Shown here: piece by piece, positions 7,191-14,043 of the stretch
How the letters are laid out: each line of letters starts with the position of its first letter
Numbering within the stretch: the first letter of the stretch is position 1
Assembly (NCBI GenBank): GCA_012974315.1
Contig: JAAXQI010000018.1
Coordinates: 1-15,925 of the forward strand
DNA from: Desulfobacterales bacterium
Lineage (GTDB): Bacteria > Desulfobacterota > Desulfobulbia > Desulfobulbales > BM004
Reading direction: 5' to 3'
Length of the DNA stretch: 15,925 nt
Translations under genes and position numbers: made by a program
Notes under the pieces: model-generated
Told to the model about the DNA's origin: nothing
Database searches by the model: none
Seen by the model: the letters and a program-made list of their open reading frames with translations, nothing else

Positions 7191-7556
7191 CTAAAAAACC
7201 AGACCACCTTCCCTGGCGCCTTCTGAAAAAGCCTTGACCCTGCCGTGGTATATATAACCACCGCGATCAAGCACCACCTTTTCAATACCGGCAGATTTTG
7301 CCTTTTCTGCCAGAAGCTTGCCTACCTCGTGAGCCAGAGCACATTTACCCTTGATATCCTCGCCCCCGATAGATTTATCCAATGAAGATATAGCAACCAG
7401 GGTATGCCCTTTGCTGTCGTCAATGACCTGGGCATAAAATTGCTTGGCACTTTTATAAACACGCATACGCGGTCTATCCGAGGTACCGGTTATCTTCTTC
7501 CTAATACGCTTAATACGTTTTATTCTCGCTACGACTTTAGAATCTGTCTTTGCCAT
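7191..7556 (-). CDS. rplR: 50S ribosomal protein L18
   Basis: L18 binds 5S rRNA together with L5 and helps attach it to the central protuberance. The 121-residue product has a basic N-terminal arm (VVARIKRIKRIRKKITGT, about residues 8-25) and the conserved RPRMRVYKSAKQFYAQVIDD segment. The C-terminal signature is DRGGYIYHGRVKAFSEGARE-GGLVF. The ATG has a modest AGG at 9 nt. It stands between rplF and rpsE, with spacers of about 70 nt on each side that hold nothing recognisable. Confidence 0.97.
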   Translation of the reverse strand: MAKTDSKVVARIKRIKRIRKKITGTSDRPRMRVYKSAKQFYAQVIDDSKGHTLVAISSLDKSIGGEDIKGKCALAHEVGKLLAEKAKSAGIEKVVLDRGGYIYHGRVKAFSEGAREGGLVF

Positions 7557-7626
7557 TTCTCTTTACCTGCTATCTTAATTATGACTTGAATCTATTTCAG
7601 CACGCAACATCGCGTTGTATAAAATC

Positions 7627-8172
7627 TTAGGCCTTACTTGCAGACTTACCAACCTTGCGAACAATGTGCTCGTCTTCGTACCGGATGCCTTTTCCCTTGT
7701 AGGGTTCCGGCTTCCTTACTTCACGAACTCTAGCAGCTGTTAAACCCAGGAGTTCCTTGTCAATGGATTCAAGCATAACAATATTTGCCTTATCAACCAT
7801 TGTTGCCGTAACTCCTGCAGGCAGTGTAAAGTTAACCGGATTGGAGTACCCTACATTAATAGTCAGGGAAGAGCCTTCAACTGCCACCCGGTATCCAACT
7901 CCTTCCACGATCAATTTTTTCTGAAAACCGATATCCACACCTACAACCATATTATTGACAAGCGAACGAGTCAACCCCTTCATCGCCATGCTCTTTTTGC
8001 TCTCATCAATGGTATCAAACAAGAGGTTTCCATCTTCCTCTTTTATTGAGACCTCAGGTCTAATCACCCGCTCCAGTTTTCCCCTTGGTCCGGTGACAAC
8101 AACATTTGATTCCTGTATATCAACCTTGACCCCACTTGGTACAGGGATCGGTTTACTTCCTATTCTTGACAT
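7627..8172 (-). CDS. rplF: 50S ribosomal protein L6
   Basis: L6 sits near the GTPase-associated centre and the sarcin-ricin loop of the large subunit. The 181-residue product contains the usual tandem L6 domains. The first starts MSRIGSKPIPVPSGVKVDI (residues 1-19). The second carries VEGVGYRVAVEGSSL and the C-terminal signature EPYKGKGIRYEDEHIVRKVGKSA. The ATG is placed by AGGAGG 5 nt upstream and by the family N-terminus. It follows rpsH with a short gap. Confidence 0.97.
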   Translation of the reverse strand: MSRIGSKPIPVPSGVKVDIQESNVVVTGPRGKLERVIRPEVSIKEEDGNLLFDTIDESKKSMAMKGLTRSLVNNMVVGVDIGFQKKLIVEGVGYRVAVEGSSLTINVGYSNPVNFTLPAGVTATMVDKANIVMLESIDKELLGLTAARVREVRKPEPYKGKGIRYEDEHIVRKVGKSASKA

Positions 8173-8206
8173 GCAATCCTCCTCTTACCACCTATGATTG
8201 CCTATT

Positions 8207-8605
8207 TTACCAGGCTTCGCAAAGAATCTCGCCCCCGACACACAACCGACGTGCTTCTCTGTCGGTTATAATACCCTTGGAGGTCGAGAGAATAGATATT
8301 CCCAGGCCACTCAGGACCTTCGGGATATCATCCGCCTTTACATATTTACGCAAACCGGGCTTGCTTATCCTGCGTATTCCACTGATAACCCTTTCATTAT
8401 TCGGGCCGTATTTCAGCGCAATTCTCAGGGTACCCTGCTTGTTATCCTCAATAATTTGATAATCATTGATATAGCCTTCTGCACGCAGAACCTTGACCAC
8501 ACCAACTTTCAGATTGGACATGGGAACATCAACTGATTCATGTCGAACCATTCCAGCATTTCTTATCCTGGTCAGCAAATCTGCCAGGGGATCGCTCATA
8601 GACAT
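8207..8605 (-). CDS. rpsH: 30S ribosomal protein S8
   Basis: S8 is a primary binder of the 16S central domain; in E. coli it represses the spc operon by binding the rplE mRNA. The 132-residue product starts MSMSDPLADLLTRIRNAG and ends with the family signature ITDREARRLCVGGEILCEAW. The GLGISILSTSKGI block precedes that end. AAGGAG lies 10 nt before the first ATG; the second ATG, two codons on, is an alternative start. The 106-nt spacer upstream from rpsN is almost filled by a 30-codon reading frame whose stop abuts this Shine-Dalgarno site. Confidence 0.97.
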   Translation of the reverse strand: MSMSDPLADLLTRIRNAGMVRHESVDVPMSNLKVGVVKVLRAEGYINDYQIIEDNKQGTLRIALKYGPNNERVISGIRRISKPGLRKYVKADDIPKVLSGLGISILSTSKGIITDREARRLCVGGEILCEAW

Positions 8606-8711
8606 TTAGCCTGCTCTCCTTACCAATAATTTTCTAGTTTCGTTTTTTGCATCACATAGAAACAGCGGATAATCACTCTCTGCAGGAGAATTACCTGTTC
8701 CATGGTCCACA

Positions 8712-8897
8712 TTACCAACTTGACTTGGTCACTCCAGTAACCTCACCGCGAGAAGCTAAGCTTCTGAAGCACAAACGGCATACTCCAAACTTCCTTATAA
8801 AAGCGCGAGGCCTGCCGCAAAGTGGACACCGATTGTATGCTCTAACTTGAAATTTTGCTTTCCGCTTACTCTTTGCTATTAATGATTTCTTAGCCAA
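8712..8897 (-). CDS. rpsN: 30S ribosomal protein S14, zinc-binding type Z, TTG start
   Basis: S14 completes the head of the small subunit. At 61 residues this is the short zinc-containing form: C24, C27, C40 and C43 make two CXXC pairs (CPLC and CRLC) and the protein ends RGEVTGVTKSSW. The long zinc-free form is about 100 residues. The initiator must be TTG, because the family N-terminus (AKKSLIAKSKRKAKF) begins directly after it and GGAGG lies 5 nt before it. An ATG inside that spacing is out of frame. The gene sits between rplE and rpsH. Confidence 0.96.
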   Translation of the reverse strand: MAKKSLIAKSKRKAKFQVRAYNRCPLCGRPRAFIRKFGVCRLCFRSLASRGEVTGVTKSSW

Positions 8898-8966
8898 AAC
8901 ATCCTCCCTTGGCTGCAATTGTTAATAAAATAATCAGGAAATTTTATCTCAATATCCGTCTTAAAA

Positions 8967-9506
8967 TTATTTTTTGAACGGCATTCCTAAAAGCCGTAAC
9001 AAATGTCTGCCTTCCTCATCTGTTTTGGCAGTTGTTGCAATTACCACATTCAAACCCCTGATTTTTTCAATCTTGTCATAATCGATTTCAGGGAAAATGA
9101 TCTGTTCCTTAATACCCATGGCAAAATTACCCCGGCCGTCAAACATCTTCGGAGACAGGCCACGGAAATCTCTGACCCTGGGCATGGCAATATTCACCAG
9201 CTTGCTGAAAAAATCCCACATCCGTTCCTTGCGAAGCGTAACCCGGCAGCCAATAGGCATACCCTGGCGCAGCTTGAAGGTCGCAATGGATTTCTTGGCC
9301 TTGGTGACAACTGCCTTCTGGCCGGCAATGAGGGTCATTTCCTGGGCTGCAAGATCAACAGACTTAGGATTCTGCACTCCCTCTCCCAAACCCATATTCA
9401 GTACAATCTTGTCCAATTGTGGCACTTCCATAATGTTCTTGTAGCTAAATTGTTCCATAAGTTGAGGAACACATTCTTTGTAATAATAATCTTTTACTGT
9501 AGACAT
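8967..9506 (-). CDS. rplE: 50S ribosomal protein L5
   Basis: L5 binds 5S rRNA and bridges the large-subunit central protuberance to the small-subunit head. The 179-residue product has all family blocks: NIMEVPQLDKIVLNMGLGEG near residues 24-43, then IAGQKAVVTKAKKSIATFKLR. RGLSPKMFDGRGNFAMGIKEQ lies near residues 116-136, and the C-terminus is the conserved LLRLLGMPFKK. The ATG is placed by GGAGG 8 nt upstream. It lies between rplX and rpsN, the standard spc order. Confidence 0.97.
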   Translation of the reverse strand: MSTVKDYYYKECVPQLMEQFSYKNIMEVPQLDKIVLNMGLGEGVQNPKSVDLAAQEMTLIAGQKAVVTKAKKSIATFKLRQGMPIGCRVTLRKERMWDFFSKLVNIAMPRVRDFRGLSPKMFDGRGNFAMGIKEQIIFPEIDYDKIEKIRGLNVVIATTAKTDEEGRHLLRLLGMPFKK

Positions 9507-9538
9507 TAAAATCGCCTCCGCTAACCGCGCTTTCTTTC

Positions 9539-9880
9539 TTATTTTTTCTTACTGGGCTCAACGCTCTCGGAACACTTTTTACAAATTCGCACCTTTGAGC
9601 CATCATCAAGGGTTTTATTGGCTACACGAGCTGTATTTGTGCACTTCGGACAGACCAGCATCAAATTCGAAACATGAATTAACGCTTCTTTTTCAATTAT
9701 TTGACCTTCCTGACCGGCAGCTCTTGCTTTGGTGTGACGCTTGATCATGTTGACACGTTCCACCAAAGCCTTGTCACTTTTCTTGTCGATCTTGAGAATT
9801 TTCCCGACACGGCCTTTATCCTTGCCTGTAATAACCTCAACCTGATCATTTACTTTCATAAAATTCTTTCCATGTTGCAT
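9539..9880 (-). CDS. rplX: 50S ribosomal protein L24 with C-terminal zinc ribbon
   Basis: L24 is an early assembly initiator of the large subunit. The 113-residue product has a KOW motif at about residues 12-40 (VEVITGKDKGRVGKI), then HVSNLMLV. A C-terminal C77-P-K-C80 ... C100-K-K-C103 ribbon follows, a layout seen in many non-enterobacterial L24 proteins and missing from E. coli L24. The ATG at 9880 has GGAGG 8 nt upstream; a second in-frame ATG at 9859 is possible but less well placed. The tail is Lys-rich. Confidence 0.95.
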   Translation of the reverse strand: MQHGKNFMKVNDQVEVITGKDKGRVGKILKIDKKSDKALVERVNMIKRHTKARAAGQEGQIIEKEALIHVSNLMLVCPKCTNTARVANKTLDDGSKVRICKKCSESVEPSKKK

Positions 9881-9930
9881 AATATCCGCCTCCCGCCTTC
9901 ATTCAGGCCGGCTCATCTTTATTCAATCAA

Positions 9931-10299
9931 TTATAAAACTTCAGGGGCAAGGGAAATAATCTTCATAAATCCAAGAGCCCGAAGTTCTCTTGCAACAGGG
10001 CCAAAAATACGGGTACCGATTGGATCACCACTTGCGCTGAGAAGGACTGCACCGTTTTCATCAAATTTAACGGATGTATCATCCCAGCGTTTTAACTCCT
10101 TGGCAGTCCTCACTACCACCGCCCGCATCACATCTCCCTTTTTCACTTTCGAATGGGGGATAGCTTCCTTGACGGTAACCACGATAATATCACCGATCCC
10201 TGCATAGCGACGGCGTGTACCACCAAGCACCCTGATGCAGAGTACCTTTTTTGCTCCAGAATTATCAGCCACATTAAGTACTGTTTCTGTCTGTATCAT
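9931..10299 (-). CDS. rplN: 50S ribosomal protein L14
   Basis: L14 is a beta-barrel protein on the subunit interface that makes inter-subunit bridges. The 122-residue product starts MIQTETVLNVADNSGAKKV and has the conserved GGTRRRYAGIGD and the ending ARELRALGFMKIISLAPEVL. The ATG at 10299 is the family start; an in-frame TTG at 10314 is not needed. The Shine-Dalgarno match (GGTGA, 4 nt away) is modest. It opens the spc block, and the 103-nt spacer upstream, the S10/spc boundary, holds a small reading frame ending across this ATG. Confidence 0.97.
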   Translation of the reverse strand: MIQTETVLNVADNSGAKKVLCIRVLGGTRRRYAGIGDIIVVTVKEAIPHSKVKKGDVMRAVVVRTAKELKRWDDTSVKFDENGAVLLSASGDPIGTRIFGPVARELRALGFMKIISLAPEVL

Positions 10300-10402
10300 A
10301 GGATCACCAAACAACCAGCAGGTTGTGTACCTGTTTTATTTAAAGCCGCCTTTACAGCAGCCAGCATTCTAACCGAACTACTTTTTTCGCCTTCTGGATG
10401 AA

Positions 10403-10663
10403 TCAGACCGCCTGTTCAACAACAGAACGTACCCGCCATCTTTTGTTTTTGCTTAATGGCCGACACTCTTCAATCAAAACAACATCGCCTATATTGCAGA
10501 CATTGTTGGGGTCGTCAGCCATATACTTGACCCGCTTGTTCATATACTTGCCATACAGCTTGTGACGAATCCGACGATCAACCTGAACCACGACACTTTT
10601 GTCCATTTTATTGCTGACCACTGAACCGATTTTCGTTTTACGTGCTATTTTTATATCACTCAT
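10403..10663 (-). CDS. rpsQ: 30S ribosomal protein S17
   Basis: S17 is a primary binder of the 16S 5' domain. The 86-residue product is a single OB fold with KIGSVVSNKMDKSVVVQVDRR (about residues 11-31), then HKLYGKYMNKRVKYMADDP. The signature GDVVLIEECRPLSKNKRWRV closes the protein. The ATG follows GGA at about 9 nt. It ends the S10 block, as in E. coli; the next gene (rplN) is 103 nt away, one of the longer gaps in the cluster. Confidence 0.97.
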   Translation of the reverse strand: MSDIKIARKTKIGSVVSNKMDKSVVVQVDRRIRHKLYGKYMNKRVKYMADDPNNVCNIGDVVLIEECRPLSKNKRWRVRSVVEQAV

Positions 10664-10709
10664 CTGTCATTTTCCATAAATTAATCTAAAGAAAGGCTTA
10701 TACCTCTAA

Positions 10710-10913
10710 CTATGCAGATTTCTTTTCATTCTTGGCCGTCATTACACGGGAAATATCCTTGCGCACCTGGTTGAGTCTACCGGTATTCTCCAGCTGACCG
10801 ACCCCGTGCTGAAACTTCAGTTTAAAATAATCCTCGCGCAGGTCACGCTCTTTTGCCATGAGTTCCTCTTCGCTCATTTCACGAAGTTTTTTGCGAAGTT
10901 CCTTTACTTTCAT
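10710..10913 (-). CDS. rpmC: 50S ribosomal protein L29
   Basis: L29 lies at the polypeptide exit tunnel beside L23, where it contacts trigger factor and SRP sites. The 67-residue product is two helices: MKVKELRKKLREMSEEELM and LREDYFKLKFQHGVGQLENTGRLNQVRKDISRVMT. The ATG overlaps the rplP stop codon as ATGA (4 nt), so its translation is probably coupled to rplP. No separate strong Shine-Dalgarno site is visible. Confidence 0.96.
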   Translation of the reverse strand: MKVKELRKKLREMSEEELMAKERDLREDYFKLKFQHGVGQLENTGRLNQVRKDISRVMTAKNEKKSA

Positions 10914-11326
10914 AACGTTGTACTCCTTGAGATAACCTTGGTGGCGAAAGGCAGTTTATTGCCTGCCAAAGTCAGTGCCTTGATTGCCAACTCTTCTTCA
11001 ACTCCTGTCAACTCATAGAGAATGCGTCCAGGCTTGATGGGTGCACACCATGAATCTGGGGCGCCTTTACCTTTTCCCATCCTGGTTTCAGCCGGTTTCT
11101 TGGTCAACGGTTTATCCGGGAAAACCCTGATCCACATCTTGCCACCACGTTTTACAGTCCTGCTGATGGTGATACGGGCAGCTTCAATCTGCTGGGCACT
11201 CATGCGTCCGCATTCCATGGCTTTTAAGGCATACTCGCCAAAACTGATGCTGGATCCCCGATAGGCAGCACCGCGCATATTGCCCTTCATCTGTTTTCTA
11301 TATTTGACTTTTTTCGGACTTAACAT
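10910..11326 (-). CDS. rplP: 50S ribosomal protein L16
   Basis: L16 helps form the A-site tRNA pocket and is needed for late large-subunit assembly. The 138-residue product starts MLSPKKVKYRKQMKG and holds the SFGEYALKAMECGRMSAQQIEAARI block. The RVFPDKPLTKKPAETRMGKGKG motif follows; its R82 matches the arginine hydroxylated in E. coli L16. GAGG lies 7 nt before the ATG. It overlaps rpmC by 4 nt. The 60-nt spacer before it holds a 7-bp hairpin. Confidence 0.97.
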   Translation of the reverse strand: MLSPKKVKYRKQMKGNMRGAAYRGSSISFGEYALKAMECGRMSAQQIEAARITISRTVKRGGKMWIRVFPDKPLTKKPAETRMGKGKGAPDSWCAPIKPGRILYELTGVEEELAIKALTLAGNKLPFATKVISRSTTL

Positions 11327-11343
11327 GGATATTCCTCAATTTA

Positions 11344-11365
11344 CAGCAGGTTTTATTTCCTGCCG
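11344..11365 (-). other. Hairpin in the rpsC-rplP spacer
   Basis: CGGCAGG and CCTGCTG can pair (7 bp, one G-U) around an 8-nt A-rich loop, 18 nt before the rplP ATG. There is no T-run after it, so it is not a terminator. Function unknown; chance is possible. Confidence 0.25.
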
Positions 11366-11386
11366 GTTGTTACATTGACTGAAATT

Positions 11387-12028
11387 TTATTCCTCTTCCT
11401 TTACATCAAGGACTTCGCCTTTGAAAATCCAGACCTTTACACCTATTATGCCATAGGTTGTCTTGGCCTCAGCAAGACCGTAATCAATATCAGCACGAAG
11501 TGTATGCAATGGTACGCGGCCTTCACGAACCCATTCTCTCCTGGCCATTTCAGCGCCACCCAAACGGCCGGAACAAGAAATCTTTATACCCTTGACTCCA
11601 AAACGTAAAGCTGTGTTAACCGCCTTTTTCATGGCTCGACGGAAAGCTATACGTCGTTCCAACTGCATGGCAACATTTTCTGCAACCAGCTGAGCGTCAG
11701 CCTCAGGCCTTCTCACTTCCTGGATGTCGATAACGGATTCCCTATTGGTCAGCTTATCGAGATCCTGTTTCAAGGCCTCAATCTCAATGCCTTTTTTTCC
11801 AATAATAATTCCGGGTCTTGCGGTATGGAGCTTAACCCTTATTTTCTCACCGGTTCTTTCCACATTTATCTTTGCAATACCGGCATGAAAGAGCCTCTTC
11901 TTCAGATATTTCTTTATTGCCTGGTCTTCCAACAGATACTTGGAATAGTCTTTGTCAGCATACCAGGTAGACTCCCAGCCCCGTGTGATGCCGAGCCGCA
12001 AACCGATAGGATTAACTTTCTGACCCAA
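11387..12028 (-). CDS. rpsC: 30S ribosomal protein S3, TTG start
   Basis: S3 lines the mRNA entry tunnel of the small subunit and, with S4 and S5, gives the ribosome helicase activity. The 213-residue product begins GQKVNPIGLRLGITRGWES after the initiator. A KH domain has its GXXG loop as GKKG (about residues 77-80). The C-terminal domain carries GRLGGAEMARREWVREGRVPLHTLRADIDYG and ends GVKVWIFKGEVLDV plus a short acidic tail. The initiator is TTG with GGAGG 6 nt upstream; the N-terminus fits the family with no extra residues. Confidence 0.96.
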   Translation of the reverse strand: MGQKVNPIGLRLGITRGWESTWYADKDYSKYLLEDQAIKKYLKKRLFHAGIAKINVERTGEKIRVKLHTARPGIIIGKKGIEIEALKQDLDKLTNRESVIDIQEVRRPEADAQLVAENVAMQLERRIAFRRAMKKAVNTALRFGVKGIKISCSGRLGGAEMARREWVREGRVPLHTLRADIDYGLAEAKTTYGIIGVKVWIFKGEVLDVKEEE

Positions 12029-12091
12029 AATCTTCCTCCATTCACTCTATGTTATTTAATAACCATGCTTGCATGAAACAATGCGTACCGA

Positions 12092-12424
12092 TTACTGCTC
12101 ATCCAAAACAACCGTAATATGGCTTGTCCTTTTCAGTATCCTGCCTGCACGCCCCATTGCTCTCGGCCTGATTCTTTTCAGAGTAGGCCCGCCATCAATA
12201 TAAATCTTCTTTACAAATAGGGTATCAACATCAATTTCCTGGCTCTGACTTGCATTTGCCACTGCCGACTCAATAACTTTCCGGATAATCTGCGCACCTT
12301 TCTTAGGCATAAACCGCAAGGTAGTTATTGCCTTGTCAGCGTCAAGACCTCTGACAACGTCAGCAACTAAACGCGCTTTCTGTGGTGATATCCGTATAAA
12401 CCGAGCAACCGCCTTTGATTCCAT
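12092..12424 (-). CDS. rplV: 50S ribosomal protein L22
   Basis: L22 touches all six 23S domains, and its beta-hairpin lines the nascent-peptide tunnel, where macrolide resistance and arrest-peptide effects map. The 110-residue product starts with ESKAVARFIRISPQKARLVADVVRG in segments typical of the family. The tunnel hairpin lies near residues 75-100 (DGGPTLKRIRPRAMGRAGRI). AAGGAG lies 8 nt before the ATG. It stands between rpsS and rpsC, the S10-operon order. No unusual hairpin insertion or deletion is visible. Confidence 0.97.
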   Translation of the reverse strand: MESKAVARFIRISPQKARLVADVVRGLDADKAITTLRFMPKKGAQIIRKVIESAVANASQSQEIDVDTLFVKKIYIDGGPTLKRIRPRAMGRAGRILKRTSHITVVLDEQ

Positions 12425-12511
12425 GGCGTGAACTCCTTTTGTTTCTTACTAAACTATTTAAATTCCTAAACTTACCAGTAATAACGATCCTAATCCTGGC
12501 CAGCTATAACT

Positions 12512-12787
12512 TTATCTCTTTCCTTTCCTGTCACCGGCATGACTATAAAAAGTCCTGGTCGGAGAAAATTCACCTAATTTATGGCCAACCATATTTTCGG
12601 TAACAAATACCGGAATAAATTTCCTGCCATTATGCACTGCAAAAGTCAATCCCACCATGTCAGGAATGACATCAGACCGTCTTGACCAGGTCTTAATGAC
12701 CTTTCTTGATGAGGTCTCTTTGGCATGCAATACTTTTTTCATGAGATGGTCATCAATAAAAGGACCTTTTTTAATAGAACGAGCCAC
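12512..12787 (-). CDS. rpsS: 30S ribosomal protein S19, GTG start
   Basis: S19 forms a complex with S13 in the small-subunit head. The 91-residue product starts ARSIKKGPFIDDHLMKKV after the initiator. It contains TWSRRSDVIPDMVGLTFAVHNGRKF and ends HKLGEFSPTRTFYSHAGDRKGKR, all family blocks. The initiator is GTG, with a GGGGG run 8 nt upstream. It starts 23 nt after rplB. Confidence 0.97.
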   Translation of the reverse strand: MARSIKKGPFIDDHLMKKVLHAKETSSRKVIKTWSRRSDVIPDMVGLTFAVHNGRKFIPVFVTENMVGHKLGEFSPTRTFYSHAGDRKGKR

Positions 12788-12810
12788 TTTTTCTACCCCC
12801 TAAAACAGTC

Positions 12811-13632
12811 TTATGACCTCTTTTTAACGATATCCTTATCGGAGGGTTTTCGCCCTCTCGTCTTATAACCCTTGGTTGGCATGCCCCATGGTGTACATGG
12901 ATGCCGCCCACCAGAACTCTTACCTTCACCGCCGCCCATTGGATGATCAACTGGATTCATGGCCACACCACGTACATGTGGACGTTTGCCCAGCCAGCGA
13001 GTACGGCCCGCTTTCCCCAACTTCTGGCTTTCATGCTCAGCATTGCCGATCTGTCCAATGCATGCCCTGCATTTGTTATGAAAACGACGAACTTCACCGG
13101 ATGGCAATTTTACCAGAACATAATCGCCCTCTTTTGCCATCAACTGGGCTGATGCACCGGCACTTCTCACCAGCTGTGCACCCTTGCCGATTTTCATTTC
13201 AACATTATGAATAATTGTACCAAGTGGGATACTGCCCATAGCCAGACAATTACCGGCCTTGATATCAACTTTATCACCTGCTTCGATCGTATCACCAACT
13301 TTTACACCGGCCGGTGAAAGGATATATTTTTTTTCACCGTCAGAGTAAAAAAGCAAAGCAATATTGGCAGACCGGTTTGGATCATATTCAATGGACGCCA
13401 CTTTAGCCGGGATATCAACCTTGTTTCTCTTAAAGTCGATAATCCGGTACTTTCTTTTGTGCCCTCCCCCAATATGACGGGAGGTTATGCGACCATTATT
13501 ATTTCTGCCACCGGAATTATTCAATTTCCTGACCAGACTTTTCTCTGGTCTTGCTTTAGAAAGCTCAGGATTGACAATCGAAACGTGATTCCGTTTCCCT
13601 GGTGATGTTGGATTATAAGTTTTAATAGCCAT
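12811..13632 (-). CDS. rplB: 50S ribosomal protein L2
   Basis: L2 is an early-binding core protein required for subunit joining and peptidyl-transferase activity. The 273-residue product has the OB and SH3-like domains in order, with GGRNNNGRITSRHIGGGHKR at residues 41-60. YDPNRSANIALL spans 83-94, and NPVDHPMGGGEGKSSGGRHP lies near 226-245. H230 is the residue known in mature numbering as His229, essential in other bacteria; the following His of E. coli is Met here, a common variant. The ATG has only a modest GGGG site. The 126-nt spacer upstream holds a strong small hairpin. Confidence 0.97.
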   Translation of the reverse strand: MAIKTYNPTSPGKRNHVSIVNPELSKARPEKSLVRKLNNSGGRNNNGRITSRHIGGGHKRKYRIIDFKRNKVDIPAKVASIEYDPNRSANIALLFYSDGEKKYILSPAGVKVGDTIEAGDKVDIKAGNCLAMGSIPLGTIIHNVEMKIGKGAQLVRSAGASAQLMAKEGDYVLVKLPSGEVRRFHNKCRACIGQIGNAEHESQKLGKAGRTRWLGKRPHVRGVAMNPVDHPMGGGEGKSSGGRHPCTPWGMPTKGYKTRGRKPSDKDIVKKRS

Positions 13633-13714
13633 TTCGAACCCCGATAATTTTCAACTACTGTAATTCTAGCCCCATAACAGGACTGTTTACCATATTGGCC
13701 CCGGATCCATTCTT

Positions 13715-13731
13715 ACCGTGGACACCACGGT
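13715..13731 (-). other. Perfect 7-bp hairpin in the rplW-rplB spacer
   Basis: ACCGTGG and CCACGGT pair perfectly around a 3-nt loop, 83 nt before the rplB ATG. No T-run follows on either strand, so it is not an intrinsic terminator. A second, weaker element (AACAG TC CTGTT) lies further downstream in the same spacer. A structured leader or RNA-processing site for rplB is possible. Confidence 0.4.
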
Positions 13732-13758
13732 TGAATGTCTCAGTTACCCCAGAATCTG

Positions 13759-14043
13759 CTATAACTCTTCCAGAAAATTAATCTTCCCTTCTTTAAGAGT
13801 GATATAAGCCTTTTTCCAATCAGAAGTGCGGCCCATGTGCTTTCCAACTCTTTTCAGTTTGCCCCGGACACTTACGGTCCTGACATTGGCAACCTTGACA
13901 TTGAAAATGTGCTCAACCGCTTCCCTGATCTCAACTTTATTGGCTTTACTGTCCACCTTGATCACTGCCTTGCCGTAACTCTCCTGCAGTTGATCTCCCT
14001 TTTCAGTAAGGCAAGGGCCTTTGATTACACTGTATATATTCAT
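13759..14043 (-). CDS. rplW: 50S ribosomal protein L23
   Basis: L23 sits at the tunnel exit and is the main docking point for trigger factor and SRP. The 94-residue product starts MNIYSVIKGPCLTEKGDQL and holds the family blocks VDSKANKVEIREAVEHIFNVKV and RVGKHMGRTSDWKKAYITL. The ATG at 14043 overlaps the rplD stop as ATGA, with AGAGG 8 nt upstream; an in-frame start 33 nt further up would run into rplD and adds no family-like sequence. Translation is probably coupled to rplD. Confidence 0.95.
   Translation of the reverse strand: MNIYSVIKGPCLTEKGDQLQESYGKAVIKVDSKANKVEIREAVEHIFNVKVANVRTVSVRGKLKRVGKHMGRTSDWKKAYITLKEGKINFLEEL

Noticed and set aside
9003..9509. 168-residue plus-strand reading frame opposite rplE
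   Set aside because: It is an antisense shadow of a conserved L5 gene; its composition reflects the complementary strand and no start signal is visible.
9701..10207. 168-residue plus-strand reading frame opposite rplX and rplN
   Set aside because: It runs antisense across two certain genes and their spacer, with no motif or ribosome-binding site.
10300..10402. spc-type promoter in the rpsQ-rplN spacer
   Set aside because: TAGAAT resembles a -10 box, but no acceptable -35 occurs 16-19 nt before it.
13715..13731. rplW-rplB hairpin as a terminator
   Set aside because: No T-run follows on either strand and the downstream genes continue the same cluster.
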